Notes: generated from the sequence alone by a model not told the origin. A stretch of 31,203 nucleotides of DNA from Chara braunii (GCA_003427395.1 BFEA01000086.1:3043007-3074209), one strand, 5' to 3'. Positions 8,297 to 16,945 are shown, counted from the first letter of the stretch. Numbers and translations: made by a program.

Positions 8297-8652
8297 GGGT
8301 CCGCCGCTCTCACCATACGCTTCACTATCTCCACTAGCACTTTCCATCCATCCGATCCATCAAGATAAGCGCCCGGGATCACCGGCGCCGGGCGACCACC
8401 TCTTGGGTAGGTTCCATATCCTAAAGAGTAGAAATACTTGAACCCGTAACCCCTCAATTCTCCTCGCGAACAGCGGGAGTGACCTATCGCCTTTTCCCAC
8501 CCTCGAAGGAAGTCCTCTCCTTGATCCTGACCCTCCTCTACATAGACACCTACATCAAAGTCCCCAGTCCATAGTCTAAAGGAGTAACACCACACATCAA
8601 CACTTCCGTGTGTACACACACTAATCCATTCGGGAGTGGCTTCTAGGCTCAT
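8293..8652 (-). CDS. Element 1 accessory ORF D2, 119 aa, first of the accessory array, unknown function
   Basis: ATG at 8650-8652, TGA at 8293-8295, the stop overlapping the D1 start as ATGA. The protein aligns with D1 along its whole length without large gaps: EWISV, VDVWCYSF, FDVGVYVEEGQD, GWEKAIGH, FYSLGYGTYPRGGRP, PVIPGAYLDGSDGWK and a final hydrophobic/basic helix. The near-identical length (119 versus 121) and clear divergence indicate an old tandem duplication with both copies kept open. That suggests selection for coding but does not prove it. No signal peptide or membrane segment is seen. Function unknown. Confidence 0.78.
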   Translation of the reverse strand: MSLEATPEWISVCTHGSVDVWCYSFRLWTGDFDVGVYVEEGQDQGEDFLRGWEKAIGHSRCSRGELRGYGFKYFYSLGYGTYPRGGRPAPVIPGAYLDGSDGWKVLVEIVKRMVRAADP

Positions 8653-9256
8653 ACAGTATAATCAAAGAAAAATTCCCTAAGTTCCTATTTCCTTTTGGCC
8701 ACTCGAGAGACCACCTCTATCCCGCAAGGAGAAGAAGCCTGTGAGCTCAGAAGGATCAAATGGACCAGAGAAGGAACGTCGTCTCACTCGGCTACCTTCC
8801 TGTCCTCCCCCGCAAAGAGACTCCTCCCCACTCCCAGCCTAGAGACTAGCCGCGGACACAGGTTATCCCCGAGGAAGGGTGGCAACCCCCTCCCCGGAGT
8901 CGGACCGAAGTCACACACCCGCGCCCTATGTCCCCCGCTGAACCGACCTCAAGTCCTAATTAGCCTATCCGGTCCCACGCCTCTACTCGGCCCCCCTCAA
9001 GCGTGGAATTACCCGGGTCCCAGGACAAAATCCACCTATGTATCGGAAATCGCTAGCCTATCTACTCCCTCCCCATTCTCCTCATCGTGAACTCTTCGCA
9101 CTTCGTTCTCTTCTTCCTTTTACTCCTCCTGCTGCCTCTTTTCTCTCTTGGAATCACTGGGAAAAAATCGGGAGATTTGGAAAAAGAGGGTGGGAAGAGC
9201 GGAGCTTTAGGAAGAGGCTCTCAGGTGAGGTTGATAAGTATACGTACCTTGGGCCT
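8653..9256 (-). other. Element 1 leader segment between ORF G and ORF D2; no ORF supported
   Basis: About 600 bases without a convincing coding frame on the minus strand. It begins with the probable intron at 9157-9247; the rest is purine-rich on the element's sense strand with stops in all frames. Just before the D2 ATG there is a short A/T-rich stretch (8653-8680). I see no hairpin or repeat that stands out. Confidence 0.5.
9157..9247 (-). other. Probable 91 nt spliceosomal intron in Element 1 leader
   Basis: On the minus strand a strong donor (AAG then GTACGTAT, intron from 9247) lies a few bases after the stop of ORF G. An acceptor follows with a long pyrimidine run ending TTTTTTCCCAG at 9157. 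CCTAA and CTTATCAAC motifs could serve as branch point. The intron is pyrimidine-rich while both flanks are purine-rich on this strand, a local compositional inversion typical of a 3' splice region. The length suits short plant or algal introns. Confidence 0.5.
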
Positions 9257-9802
9257 TCAATACTCGTTATCGTAGTCCCAATAATCCCCCAGTTCCGAGT
9301 CCGAGAAATCGGCTAGACACCGGTCCACCCAGGAGTCGGCCTCCGATCCCTCGTCCAAGGCCCCCCAAGTACCCCCCTCTTCTTGAATGCCCTCGCTATG
9401 ATGATTGGGTATCTCCCTTTCTCTCCCTCGCCCCTGTACCCGTAGCACAACTCTCCTCTCCCCCAAGTCCCGAACTGGTGCCATTTGAGAGTCTCGCTCC
9501 CTTGCGGGAATTGGAACCGTTGTCAGCCCCCACGGATCGAGAATCGAAACCCCTAACCCCTCTCTAGACACAATCTCTCTTGCGGGACTTCGCCCCTGGG
9601 CAGGTGCCCTCCACAACCCGTGCGGATCAAGAGCACTTGGTGACCCCCTCGGATCCCAAATAGACAGCGTTATCGGCCCCTCTCGGACCCCTCTCCCCGA
9701 TCCCTCTCTTTCTCTCTCCCTCTCTCCCCCTCGAGCAAACCCCCTTATACTATTTCCCTGGACTGTTCTTCTCCCTCCCCTTTCGTTGTTCTTCACCCTC
9801 AT
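9257..9802 (-). CDS. Element 1 leader ORF G, 181 aa, arginine-rich with acidic aromatic C-terminus
   Basis: ATG at 9802, TGA at 9257, the first sizeable ORF after the PBS. The N-terminal third is very basic with ERERERE-type runs, produced by GAGA-rich DNA. The middle has a degenerate repeat around WDPRG, LDPHGLW and LDPWGL. The last 40 residues are acidic and aromatic (DSWVDRCLADFSDSELGD and a Y/W/D-rich end). No known domain. The basic part could simply reflect purine-rich DNA, but the sharp change to a structured acidic end argues for a real protein. A splice donor follows the stop. Moderate confidence that it is coding. Confidence 0.45.
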   Translation of the reverse strand: MRVKNNERGGRRTVQGNSIRGFARGGEREREREGSGRGVREGPITLSIWDPRGSPSALDPHGLWRAPAQGRSPAREIVSREGLGVSILDPWGLTTVPIPARERDSQMAPVRDLGERRVVLRVQGRGREREIPNHHSEGIQEEGGTWGALDEGSEADSWVDRCLADFSDSELGDYWDYDNEY

Positions 9803-10228
9803 TCAGACCCCTCAAGCAAACTGTGCACCCCCTTAGTTTTTCAAGTTTTAGAAATAAACAAGCGCAAAAACCAAGCACACGAAAAGGAACTGACCTGTTT
9901 TTACCCCTCGAAGGCCGTTAGGGGAATCCGAGATCGCAAGCAGGCCGGAGCGGACCTGCAAAAAGAACCAAGGAGACAAGCCCCAACGCCCGAAAACCCC
10001 TCGCCCCCGCAAACCCCAACAACAAAACCCCCACCCCAATAAACCCCTTGCCGACGTCGCTTGAGAAGAGACTCGATCACTGTGAAGAAACCGCTTGAAG
10101 ACACGTGCCAAAGAACTTTGACGCCGAAATTCTGAAGAATGCCACAAACTCCCTTCACCGCTGCCTGTCACGCTGGTCCTCCCTCACCCCGTAGTTGCTG
10201 AGCCGGCCGCAGCCGCTAGAGAATGCCC
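9803..10228 (-). other. Element 1 5' untranslated leader downstream of the PBS
   Basis: About 425 bases between the PBS and the ATG of ORF G. On the minus strand it can be read as GTG-initiated frames of 85-107 codons, but these lack ATGs and are G/W/F-rich low-complexity. It probably includes the packaging and dimerisation region of the RNA, by position only. Confidence 0.45.
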
Positions 10229-10247
10229 ATCCCCGGCAACGGCGCCA
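10229..10247 (-). other. Primer-binding site complementary to tRNA-Asp
   Basis: The minus strand reads TGGCGCCGTTGCCGGGGAT, a 19-base complement of the 3' end of plant tRNA-Asp(GUC) including CCA. This is the classic PBS of Athila-type and some other plant Ty3/gypsy elements. It starts three bases after the LTR edge (CA at 10251-10252 on this strand), fixing element orientation and the inner LTR boundary. Confidence 0.93.
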
Positions 10248-10439
10248 CTTTGTCGCGAGAACCCTCTCTCTCTCTCCACTCTCTATCCGGGGGTCCTCCA
10301 ACCCGGTCTCTCCCCTCCCCCTTCTTTCTCCTCCTACTGGTTTGGCCCCGTCCTCCCCCGCTAGCGGTCAGGGAGGGTCTAGAACTTGGCAATTTGTGGA
10401 CTGAATGAGACGCGCGCTGTGCCCGACGAGCTCAATTCA

Positions 10440-11560
10440 GAGCTAAGGGGTTAAGACCGAGGGACTGACACACGACCAGGGCAGGAGAACCAGAGTCGGC
10501 TCAGTTAGACCTGCAACAGGCAATGAGCCCTTAGATCAGAAACTTTAGACCGATCACCCAAGACTCCGATTTTTGGCTGGCTGCCGAGGGTAGCGCACCC
10601 GTAGTGGGGATCGAAGCCAGAGAGCTGTTCGTGTCCGACTGCAACTAATGGCGGTCTCACTGAACCTGAAATCAGAAAACTCGGGCCAACCACCCTAGTT
10701 AAAAGGAAAATCGAATTCCTCGACAGGGGACCAATCAGCGGCGCACTTCGCGGAACTCGAAGCCAGAGAAATTTTGGAGCCAGCTACTTAGGTTCAATTG
10801 CAATCCAACAGTGGGCTCACTATACTTGAACCGAGCTCGGACCGAAGACAGCTTTCGAAAGAAACATCGACTGAGGACTGACTATCACGAGCACCAAACT
10901 CGAACCCAGAGAAACTTCGAACCCCATGCCCCACTGCAATTTCACAAAGGGCTAGCTTGGCCCGACGACCGTTTTTCAAAAAAGAAACACCGACAGAGGA
11001 CTGACGAACTTGAAGCCAGAGAAACTTCGAAACCGGCTACCTATGTCCGACTGCAATTTCACAACGGGCTAGCTCGGCCCGACNACCGTTTTCCACCGAT
11101 TGAGGACTGACTGTCACGAGCGCCGAGCTCTAAGCCAGAGAAGCTTNAAACCCCATGTNNAGCTGNAATTTCACAANNGGCTAGCTCGGCCCGACGACCG
11201 TTTTTCNAACAAAGAAACACCGACNGAGGACTGACTNTCACGAGCACCGAACTCNAACCCAGAGAAACTTCGAACCCCATGCCCCACTGCAATTTCACAA
11301 ANGGCTAGCTCGGCCCGANGACCGTTTTTCAAGAAAGAAACACCGANAGAGGANTGACGAACTTGAAGCCAGAGAAACTTCGAAACCGGCTACCTATGTC
11401 CGCCTGCAATTTCACAACGGGCTAGCTCGGCCCGANGACCGTNTTTCAAAAAANGAAACACCGACNGAGGACTGACGANCTTGAAGACAGAGAAACTTCT
11501 AAACCGGCTACNTATATCCNACTGCAATTTCACAACGGGCTAGCTNGGCCCGACGACAGT
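10440..11560. repeat. Tandem array of ~118 bp units with two subtypes, inside the LTR
   Basis: The landmark GCTAGCTYGGCCCGACGACC recurs at 10951, 11068, 11180, 11304, 11421 and 11539, giving periods of 117, 112, 124, 117 and 118. Each unit also has CCAGAGAAACTTC and CTGCAATTTCACAA. Two versions alternate: one with AACTTGAAGCC and GGCTACCTATGTCC, the other with ATCACGAGCACC and CCCCATGCCCC. Degenerate units (CCAGAGAA, GTCCGACTGCAA) extend back to about 10440. N bases cluster here, as expected when repeats collapse in assembly. Confidence 0.88.
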
Positions 11561-12618
11561 GGGCTGACNGGAAAGAAGACTCGAGAGCATCGACNGNNTA
11601 CGGCGAGAGCTAATGGNGACGTCGTCGTTTCCCAGGGGGGGTTCCCCTCAGCNTCTTCTTCGCCCCCTCTTCCTTCGACATCCTCTCTCTCCCTCTCTCC
11701 CCCTCTCCTTCTTTCGGTCACTCCTTTCCTTTCGTCTGTCCTCTCCTCCCTCATTCGGCCATGAGCCCCCCCCCCCCAACAGGTGAGCTCTAACTTACTG
11801 CTTCTGAAGAACGAGGCCTAGGGCCCGTNTCGCTCAGTGAAGTTTAAGNTGGGCAGCNGGTNCNAGGGATGGGTCGGGTTCCTCCCGCCCTCGCGTCTGT
11901 CTTTGACAAAGCCCNCNTTGGCAGCACACTCCGAGCCAACTTAATACCAGGCGGAGTCGGTTACTGATCAACTTCAGTTCACGCTGNGGACGGATTTTTC
12001 GAGACTCGGGCCACCTCTTGCTGCGGTACCGACTCCTCCCTTCTCATCTCCCCTCTCCCTCTCTCTCTTCCCGGTCTCCCCCCCCTCTCTCTCTCCCTCG
12101 CGGCGACTCCGAGAGAGCCTGCGTACTGAAGTCAGGCACCCAGCCCAGCAGAACACGGACGTAGTAGCAAATGCAGCCACCCCTCCTTGGCTCGCGTCTT
12201 CTTCGCGGCGCCCAGAGGCGAAATCGAGGGTCGACTTCCTGCGCGTGCGAGCTCTGCAATCGTCGGATACCTCGCGGTGGCTAGTTTTCACGTCAGCCGA
12301 CCGTTTTAAGGGCCTCTCCCCCCTCTTCGTCGCCACCCCCCCACACACTTCAGCCTCTTTTGCTGTCGGGACTTATCACTTCGCGGCCCTCTCTACGTCG
12401 AACTCTTTCCTCGAGCGCTGCGAACCTTACAGGCAGATGCGCAAGCACTGGCGACGAGCGCCCCGAAGCCACGAGCACTTTGAACACTGTCAGTGGATGC
12501 GCAAGCACTCGCCGAGAGGACTCCGAACTTCTCCGACGTCGAAGCCTGGTCGCCAGCTAGAGTACTTCCTGCGCTTCAGGCTAGCCTTCTCTCCACCCCC
12601 TTCCACGCTCCTTCTCCC

Positions 12619-12629
<11 letters not shown>

Positions 12630-12678
<49 letters not shown>
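12630..12678. repeat. (CT)n microsatellite
   Basis: A pure TC dinucleotide run of about 49 bases inside a generally C+T-rich stretch of the LTR, preceded by imperfect CTCTCCC runs. Confidence 0.95.
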
Positions 12679-12679
<1 letters not shown>

Positions 12680-13047
12680 AGCGCGCAAGCCGAGCGACCT
12701 CCGTGCGCGTCGTCCTGCCAGAAGTTCTAATGTCGCGGCTATGGCCGAAACCGGGTAAGGACGTTGGCCCGGGCCCCGGCTAAGCGACTTCTGGGCGGCT
12801 CAGCCCTCCTGGAAGCGGCGCCTGGATGTCCGATCGTCCGTTAGCGCGCCCCGTGAACCTCCCGTGCCTACACGCCTCTATCCCCTGCGCCCCCGCACCA
12901 CCCTTCTTCAACCTCTCCTCCGCTAAACCTCCGAACCGACTCTGCCGTGCGAGCTTATCTTCGAGCGCTGGTACTCACGACCGATCGCTCCGTGCGCTAG
13001 TGAGAAAGATCTCTTCGTGCGCTCCCCCTCCCTCTCTTTCCCACTCC

Positions 13048-13054
13048 CTTTATA
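13048..13054 (-). promoter_or_regulatory. Candidate TATA box of Element 1
   Basis: The minus strand reads GTATAAAGGG, a good plant TATA box about 0.9 kb inside the proposed LTR start. It would place transcription start near 13020 and put the tandem repeats in the transcribed leader. A weaker CTATAAGG lies near 13565. Position and sequence are the only support. Confidence 0.4.
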
Positions 13055-13972
13055 CTTCTTTCTTCCCTTCGCGGATCCTCCCTCTCGGCTACCCTTCGGC
13101 TTTCCCGGTCTCCCGCCCTCGACAAATTTTTAATTCCCCGCCGACTATTTCAAAATTTTCATCTTTCTCACCTTTCCCGCTTATTTCCTGGTTCCGGCTC
13201 GCTCCTCCTTCGAGATCCCCCCTCTTCCCCTTACACTCGCGCGTCCCCTCTCTTTAGCNTACACAACACAAAAAGGCTTCCTCCCCCATCCTTGCTTTCT
13301 CCACCACTCATCACTTGTCTCCCCTCATTCCCCTGCCAATAGAAATTNTCCTCTTCCCATTCTTAGGATCGTCTTCGAGCGGCGTCGNGCTCGTTATTCA
13401 CTTTCCTCGCTCCGATTCACCCCCTTGCGTTGCTACCTTGCGGCGGTTATCAAGAAGGCAGGCNCGNGCGCCCCCACCTCGTAACCNTTTTCCTCCNGAT
13501 CCCGTCGGCGCCTTGGCAGCCCCCTCCTCCTTCGANCCCTCATCTCTTCCTACTTCCCGCCCTTATAGTGTGTTTTTTTCTTTTGTCACAGGTCCCGCCG
13601 GTGATTTTCAAGATCCCCTCCTTCTCTTTTTCTCTTCCCGCTCCCTGCCTGGACTGGAAACCCTTCTACGCCGCTTCTACGCGCGCCTGCTCGCTGTCTT
13701 GTTCATAACTGTCTCCCTGCTCGATGCAATAGCTTCGTCGATCCTTGCTGCGGCTTCCTCCCAATGATCATTAGGACCGGCCCCTTCGCTCGCCCTGCAA
13801 TAGAGTCGCCACGCTCGCTGTTGTTCTTGGTTGGCTCCAACCCTTCCTCTTCCCCATACTTCCAATCCTCCCACCCTTTTCCCTATCAGCGGATCTCGGC
13901 TCACCTTCTCTTCTTCCGAATTAGTCACACCCGATTCTCATCGGCAGGACTCGGGGGGTGCTTGTTAGACAA

Positions 13973-14747
13973 GCGCGATGGGGCACCGTTCCGCCCGAAC
14001 TCGATCAGGAACGAAGTCGAGGCCGCCGGTCACTTCGACAGGGATTATCATGCACTCTTGGTACTCGAAACCCCCACATTTGGCGTCAGATCGACTTCTG
14101 ACAGCATCTGGTTCGTGGCCTGCACCATCGCCCGGATATAAGCCAGTCGCCTACGACCCTTAGGATTCTCCAATGCTCTCGTTCATATCTGCCCACCTCA
14201 GACCTCCAAGCCCCTCGATGGGGCCCCTGCCACCCTATCAGGTTGCCACTTCCACCCCGGCACCCATGTGGACAAGTAAGCGTCACGAGTTTTTCCTGGT
14301 CGCCCTCAGTGTTACGCTGTGTATGTGGACAACTTTGCATAGTTACACCCAGGTCCACCCAGGTCCTCCCAGTTGCCCACAAGATTCCTCTTGACCTGCC
14401 TTCAAGCCAGCCGTCAAGCCCAGCCTTTCTGCCTTAGGTTCAAAAACTTCGATCTTTGGGGGTCCGCCCAAGCCCGTTCGCGACCATGGTTCGAACCGCC
14501 ACTTCAGTCCAAGAAAGGGTTAGTACCGAGCCCAGAATGCCCGAGGACACCCTTAGCCCCCACATCCACAGACATTCATACGTCGAAACCACGCAAATCA
14601 GCGAAATAAAAACAAAAAAAATATTTTTTTTCTTTTGAAAAAAAAAACATCGGCTGATAGGCAGCCGCCCGACAACGGCACAAAACCAAAAATCATCAAG
14701 GTGAGTACCCAATTGCCTTTAAAAGTCATAAAATCATCCTTGCCAAG
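13973..14747. other. Unassigned intergenic stretch right of Element 1
   Basis: No coding frame with recognisable content. The strong C+T bias of the left third of the window has ended. An A- and T-rich run lies at 14608-14650, possibly a retroposon tail. A GGTTCGAACCG string at 14488-14498 resembles a tRNA B box, but I found no matching A box. Confidence 0.4.
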
Positions 14748-14960
14748 ATGAACTACCCCGCCAATGAGAAAGAGCTCCTCGCCGCCATTCATGCACTCAC
14801 ATTCTGGCGCCCATACCGTGATGGGCAACACTTCGCCGTCCCCACCGGCAAGACTACTGTGTCCAATCTCATGTGCAAGAAGGATATTACACCATGGCGA
14901 GCTCATTGGTTCGAGTTCCTTGCACATTTACTTACACAATCTGCCACGCACCCAATAGAA
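14748..14960 (+). pseudogene. Relic of a Ty3/gypsy RNase H domain
   Basis: The plus strand encodes MNYPANEKELLAAIHALTFW, then RPYRDGQHFAV, NLMCKKDITPWRAHWFEFLA. This is the typical RNase H order (N-Y-x-x-x-E-K/R-E-L-L-A, H-A-L-x-x-W-R-x-Y-L-x-G, then the D-I-T-P-R-R-A-R-W-L-E-F-L block). The active-site context TDH is degenerate (VPTGKTT) and similarity fades after FLAHL. No RT or integrase is seen beside it, so it is an isolated fragment of a third retroelement. Confidence 0.75.
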
Positions 14961-15040
14961 GTAACCGTGTTGGTCATGGTTTGTCAAGAAGACCTCATCA
15001 CAAGCCCGGTGACAAAGTCATAACTCATGTCTCATGCGTA

Positions 15041-15145
15041 CCATCTTCACCCGGATAGAACGCCCAGTAATTATCGCTGTATCTGGACTGGAAGTTGCCC
15101 CAAATACAGCTATAATGACTAGGCGTTCTATTTGCGCGAAGACGG
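15041..15145. mobile_element. Foldback MITE copy 1, TA-flanked
   Basis: A 105 bp near-complete palindrome. The left arm starts CCATCTTCACCCGGATAGAACG; the right arm is its imperfect reverse complement ending GAAGACGG. TA dinucleotides flank both sides (15039-15040, 15146-15147), as for Tc1/mariner-type target sites. The same family occurs at 18060 and 18387. Confidence 0.8.
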
Positions 15146-15273
15146 TAGTTCTTCCCATCATTACATAACCAGTTCTCTCGGGATTACTTTTCTCGCATTA
15201 TAATTTCTCTCATGTGTATTCCCAGCTTTGTGATATGGACGATGTCCCCGTGTTACACCTTCGACGCCACACA

Positions 15274-15625
15274 GGTCCTACCGGACCCGACTTAGGGCTA
15301 GAGGGACACATTAGGGCCTAAAGGCCCGGACTTGGGGTACAGCAGGCCGTAAAGGCCACATTTTGGACCAGACCCGACGGGCAGGCCCAAACGACATTAC
15401 CGTTTGGGCCTGGCGGCGCTCTTGAGGCTGCCGCCCGCTGGTTGGGGCTGAACCGTCAATCTCGACGGTTCAGGGCATGGCCAGGCCTCGCAGCATTGAG
15501 GCCGGCCTCTGCCCCACCGGTACTAAAGACCGGTCCGGCCTCACTTCGAGGCATCGAGCCACCGGCATAACGCTGGTGCGTATCGGCTGGCAAAGGAGCA
15601 GCAGCATCAGCGCTATTCTTAGCGC
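15274..15625. repeat. Series of about ten short GC-rich hairpins
   Basis: Consecutive inverted repeats: 15274-15287, 15314-15327, 15345-15357, 15383-15411 (11 bp perfect stem, 7 nt loop), 15412-15435, 15449-15472 (9 bp perfect stem, 6 nt loop), 15484-15503, 15516-15534, 15538-15552, 15560-15578 and 15610-15625. The stems have different sequences, so this is not simply one repeated palindrome. No coding frame is convincing. Confidence 0.7.
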
Positions 15626-15817
15626 AGCACCAGGGAGCGGCAGCGGTAGCACGAACTAGCGCAGCAGCAGCAGCGAGAGAGGAGACGGCACTCGTCAGCA
15701 GCACGGCAGCCATTGCCGTTCACCGACCAGTGCAGCACCCAGGTATCCGGAGGTTGAGGATTCCTTCCTCCCTCCACGACTCCTGGTCCTCCTCCTCACT
15801 CCCTCCTCTGCCATCTC

Positions 15818-15900
15818 TTCCTCCTTCTTCTTCTTCTTCTTCTTCTTCAGACTTCATCTTCTTCTTCTTCTTCTTCTTCTTCTTCTTCTTCTTCTTCTTC
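15818..15900. repeat. (CTT)n microsatellite, interrupted
   Basis: Two CTT runs separated by a short AGACTTCAT-type interruption, followed directly by AGACTGGAGAC. Confidence 0.95.
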
Positions 15901-16945
15901 AGACTGGAGACTTATACTAGTTGGACAGAGATCAGTGTTGGACTTCGGTGGTAAGAGGCTGTGGTANTTACCGGGTTCGAGACTTGGAGATTGTTGGGGA
16001 TGATACTCGGCTGCATCACAGATTGGACACCAGTTACATTAGGACTCTGTATCTCCGACATTGGTGACTTATTGTCCGCGACATTTGATCTTGTTCGATG
16101 ACATTTTGGATTACCATATCGGTGACCTACTGGTTTCTATCTCGGTGACATCTGGTGCTACCTACATCTCCCACCTCCTTCGTCTCTCCTCCCACCTTCA
16201 TCTGTGAATGTGTGTACGGGGCCTGAGCATCGTCTATGCATGGCTCAGACCCCACCATCTCACGATTGTATGTGTGTGGAGTGATATCTGTGTGAGTCAG
16301 TCTATGTGAGTCAGTCCGTTTATCAGAATTCCGTTGCATACATATTCATCCTATATTGGTTGATCTTTGGTTCTGCCCCATACTCGTTGATAAAATCACG
16401 AGTATGTAACACCCCGACTACTCCCTCATCGATGGCCTAGTGTACATAGACCTCCTTAAGGCTTTCATCGCCTGTGTGTACCTGATGTTCATGGTCTCCG
16501 TACTCAACTTCTCGCTGAACACCATGACGCAAAAGCAGCAGGATATCTTGGCTTCCAAAAGACCTCCCACATCACAGGCTACTTTCATGGGCCTTCACTG
16601 ATAGCCCTCAACTCCTCTACTCGGTTCTTGACCTATACTCTTGAAATCCATTGTCCTGTGATTTCCTCTAATCGAATCGTTTGCTCTACATTTCCCATTC
16701 TCAGATTTGTTCTCACTATCCATAGATCTCGTCTCCCCTCACCCCTGCATCTACTTTCCATAACCTACCATTTGTCCTCAGAGACTTCTTTGATACCCTG
16801 TCTTTGAAGTTTGAACCCTGCCCCTGCAACTTGTTCTGATCTGCACACTTACCCTGACCTGATCCCCATCGTCCCCACCCCTTCCCTTCTTCTCTATCAC
16901 CTTGCTTACCTATGGCGACTGCGTGACGCCGCTGGCAATAATGGA
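15901..16945. other. Unassigned stretch; possible LTR edge at 16405
   Basis: Mostly non-coding. 16381-16404 can form a hairpin (TACTCG...CGAGTA around TGATaaaATCA). It is followed at 16405 by TGTAACACCCCG, a start typical of some plant LTRs, but I found no matching partner or end. From 16408 to 16602 the plus strand is open for about 64 codons with a hydrophobic segment (YIDLLKAFIACVYLMFMVS), ending TGA. It has no good start context and I do not call it a gene. Confidence 0.3.

Larger units (their letters stand above)
1..13972 (-). mobile_element. Element 1: giant Ty3/gypsy LTR retrotransposon, 3' part outside window
   Basis: Read on the minus strand, the order is candidate 5' LTR, tRNA-Asp primer-binding site, leader, an array of accessory ORFs, gag-protease, then pol in the -1 frame (reverse transcriptase, start of RNase H). 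The rest of RNase H, integrase and the 3' LTR lie beyond position 1. RT before RNase H, a CCHC knuckle and an aspartic protease in gag are directly visible and place it in Ty3/gypsy. The PBS type is the one used by Athila-like plant elements. The distance from PBS to gag (about 5.4 kb) is exceptional. Single stops in accessory ORFs and in gag indicate at least partial decay, while the visible pol frame is intact. The right limit is inferred from a TGTC...GACA pair and a composition change; the second LTR is not available to prove it. Confidence 0.9.
10251..13972 (-). repeat. Element 1 candidate 5' LTR, about 3.7 kb
   Basis: The inner edge is well supported: TG on the plus strand at 10251, three bases from the PBS. 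The outer edge is inferred. GACA at 13969-13972 gives a minus-strand LTR start of TGTCTAACAAG and pairs with the TGTC at 10251 as a short inverted repeat. The strong C+T bias of the plus strand fades just before it. The interval contains tandem repeats (about 10440-11560), a CT microsatellite, a TATA-like box near 13050 and many N bases. All frames here look non-coding. The length would be at the upper end for plant LTRs; the boundary could differ by some hundred bases. Confidence 0.5.

Noticed and set aside
4800-8652. Bacterial contamination or an operon transferred from a prokaryote, suggested by ATGA overlaps
   Set aside because: The array is collinear with a eukaryotic retroelement carrying a plant tRNA-Asp PBS, shares its composition, and has no Shine-Dalgarno pattern before the starts examined.
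9848-10171. Leader ORFs on the minus strand (85 and 107 codons)
   Set aside because: The longer one has no ATG start (GTG), both are G/W/F-rich, overlap each other in different frames and lie in the expected untranslated leader.
10840-11560. Possible CRISPR array
   Set aside because: Units are directly tandem ~118 bp repeats without unique spacers, in a plant retroelement.
11974-13928. ORFs on both strands within the proposed LTR
   Set aside because: Compositionally extreme S/P/L or R/E/G runs from pyrimidine-rich DNA; no conserved motif, and LTRs rarely code.
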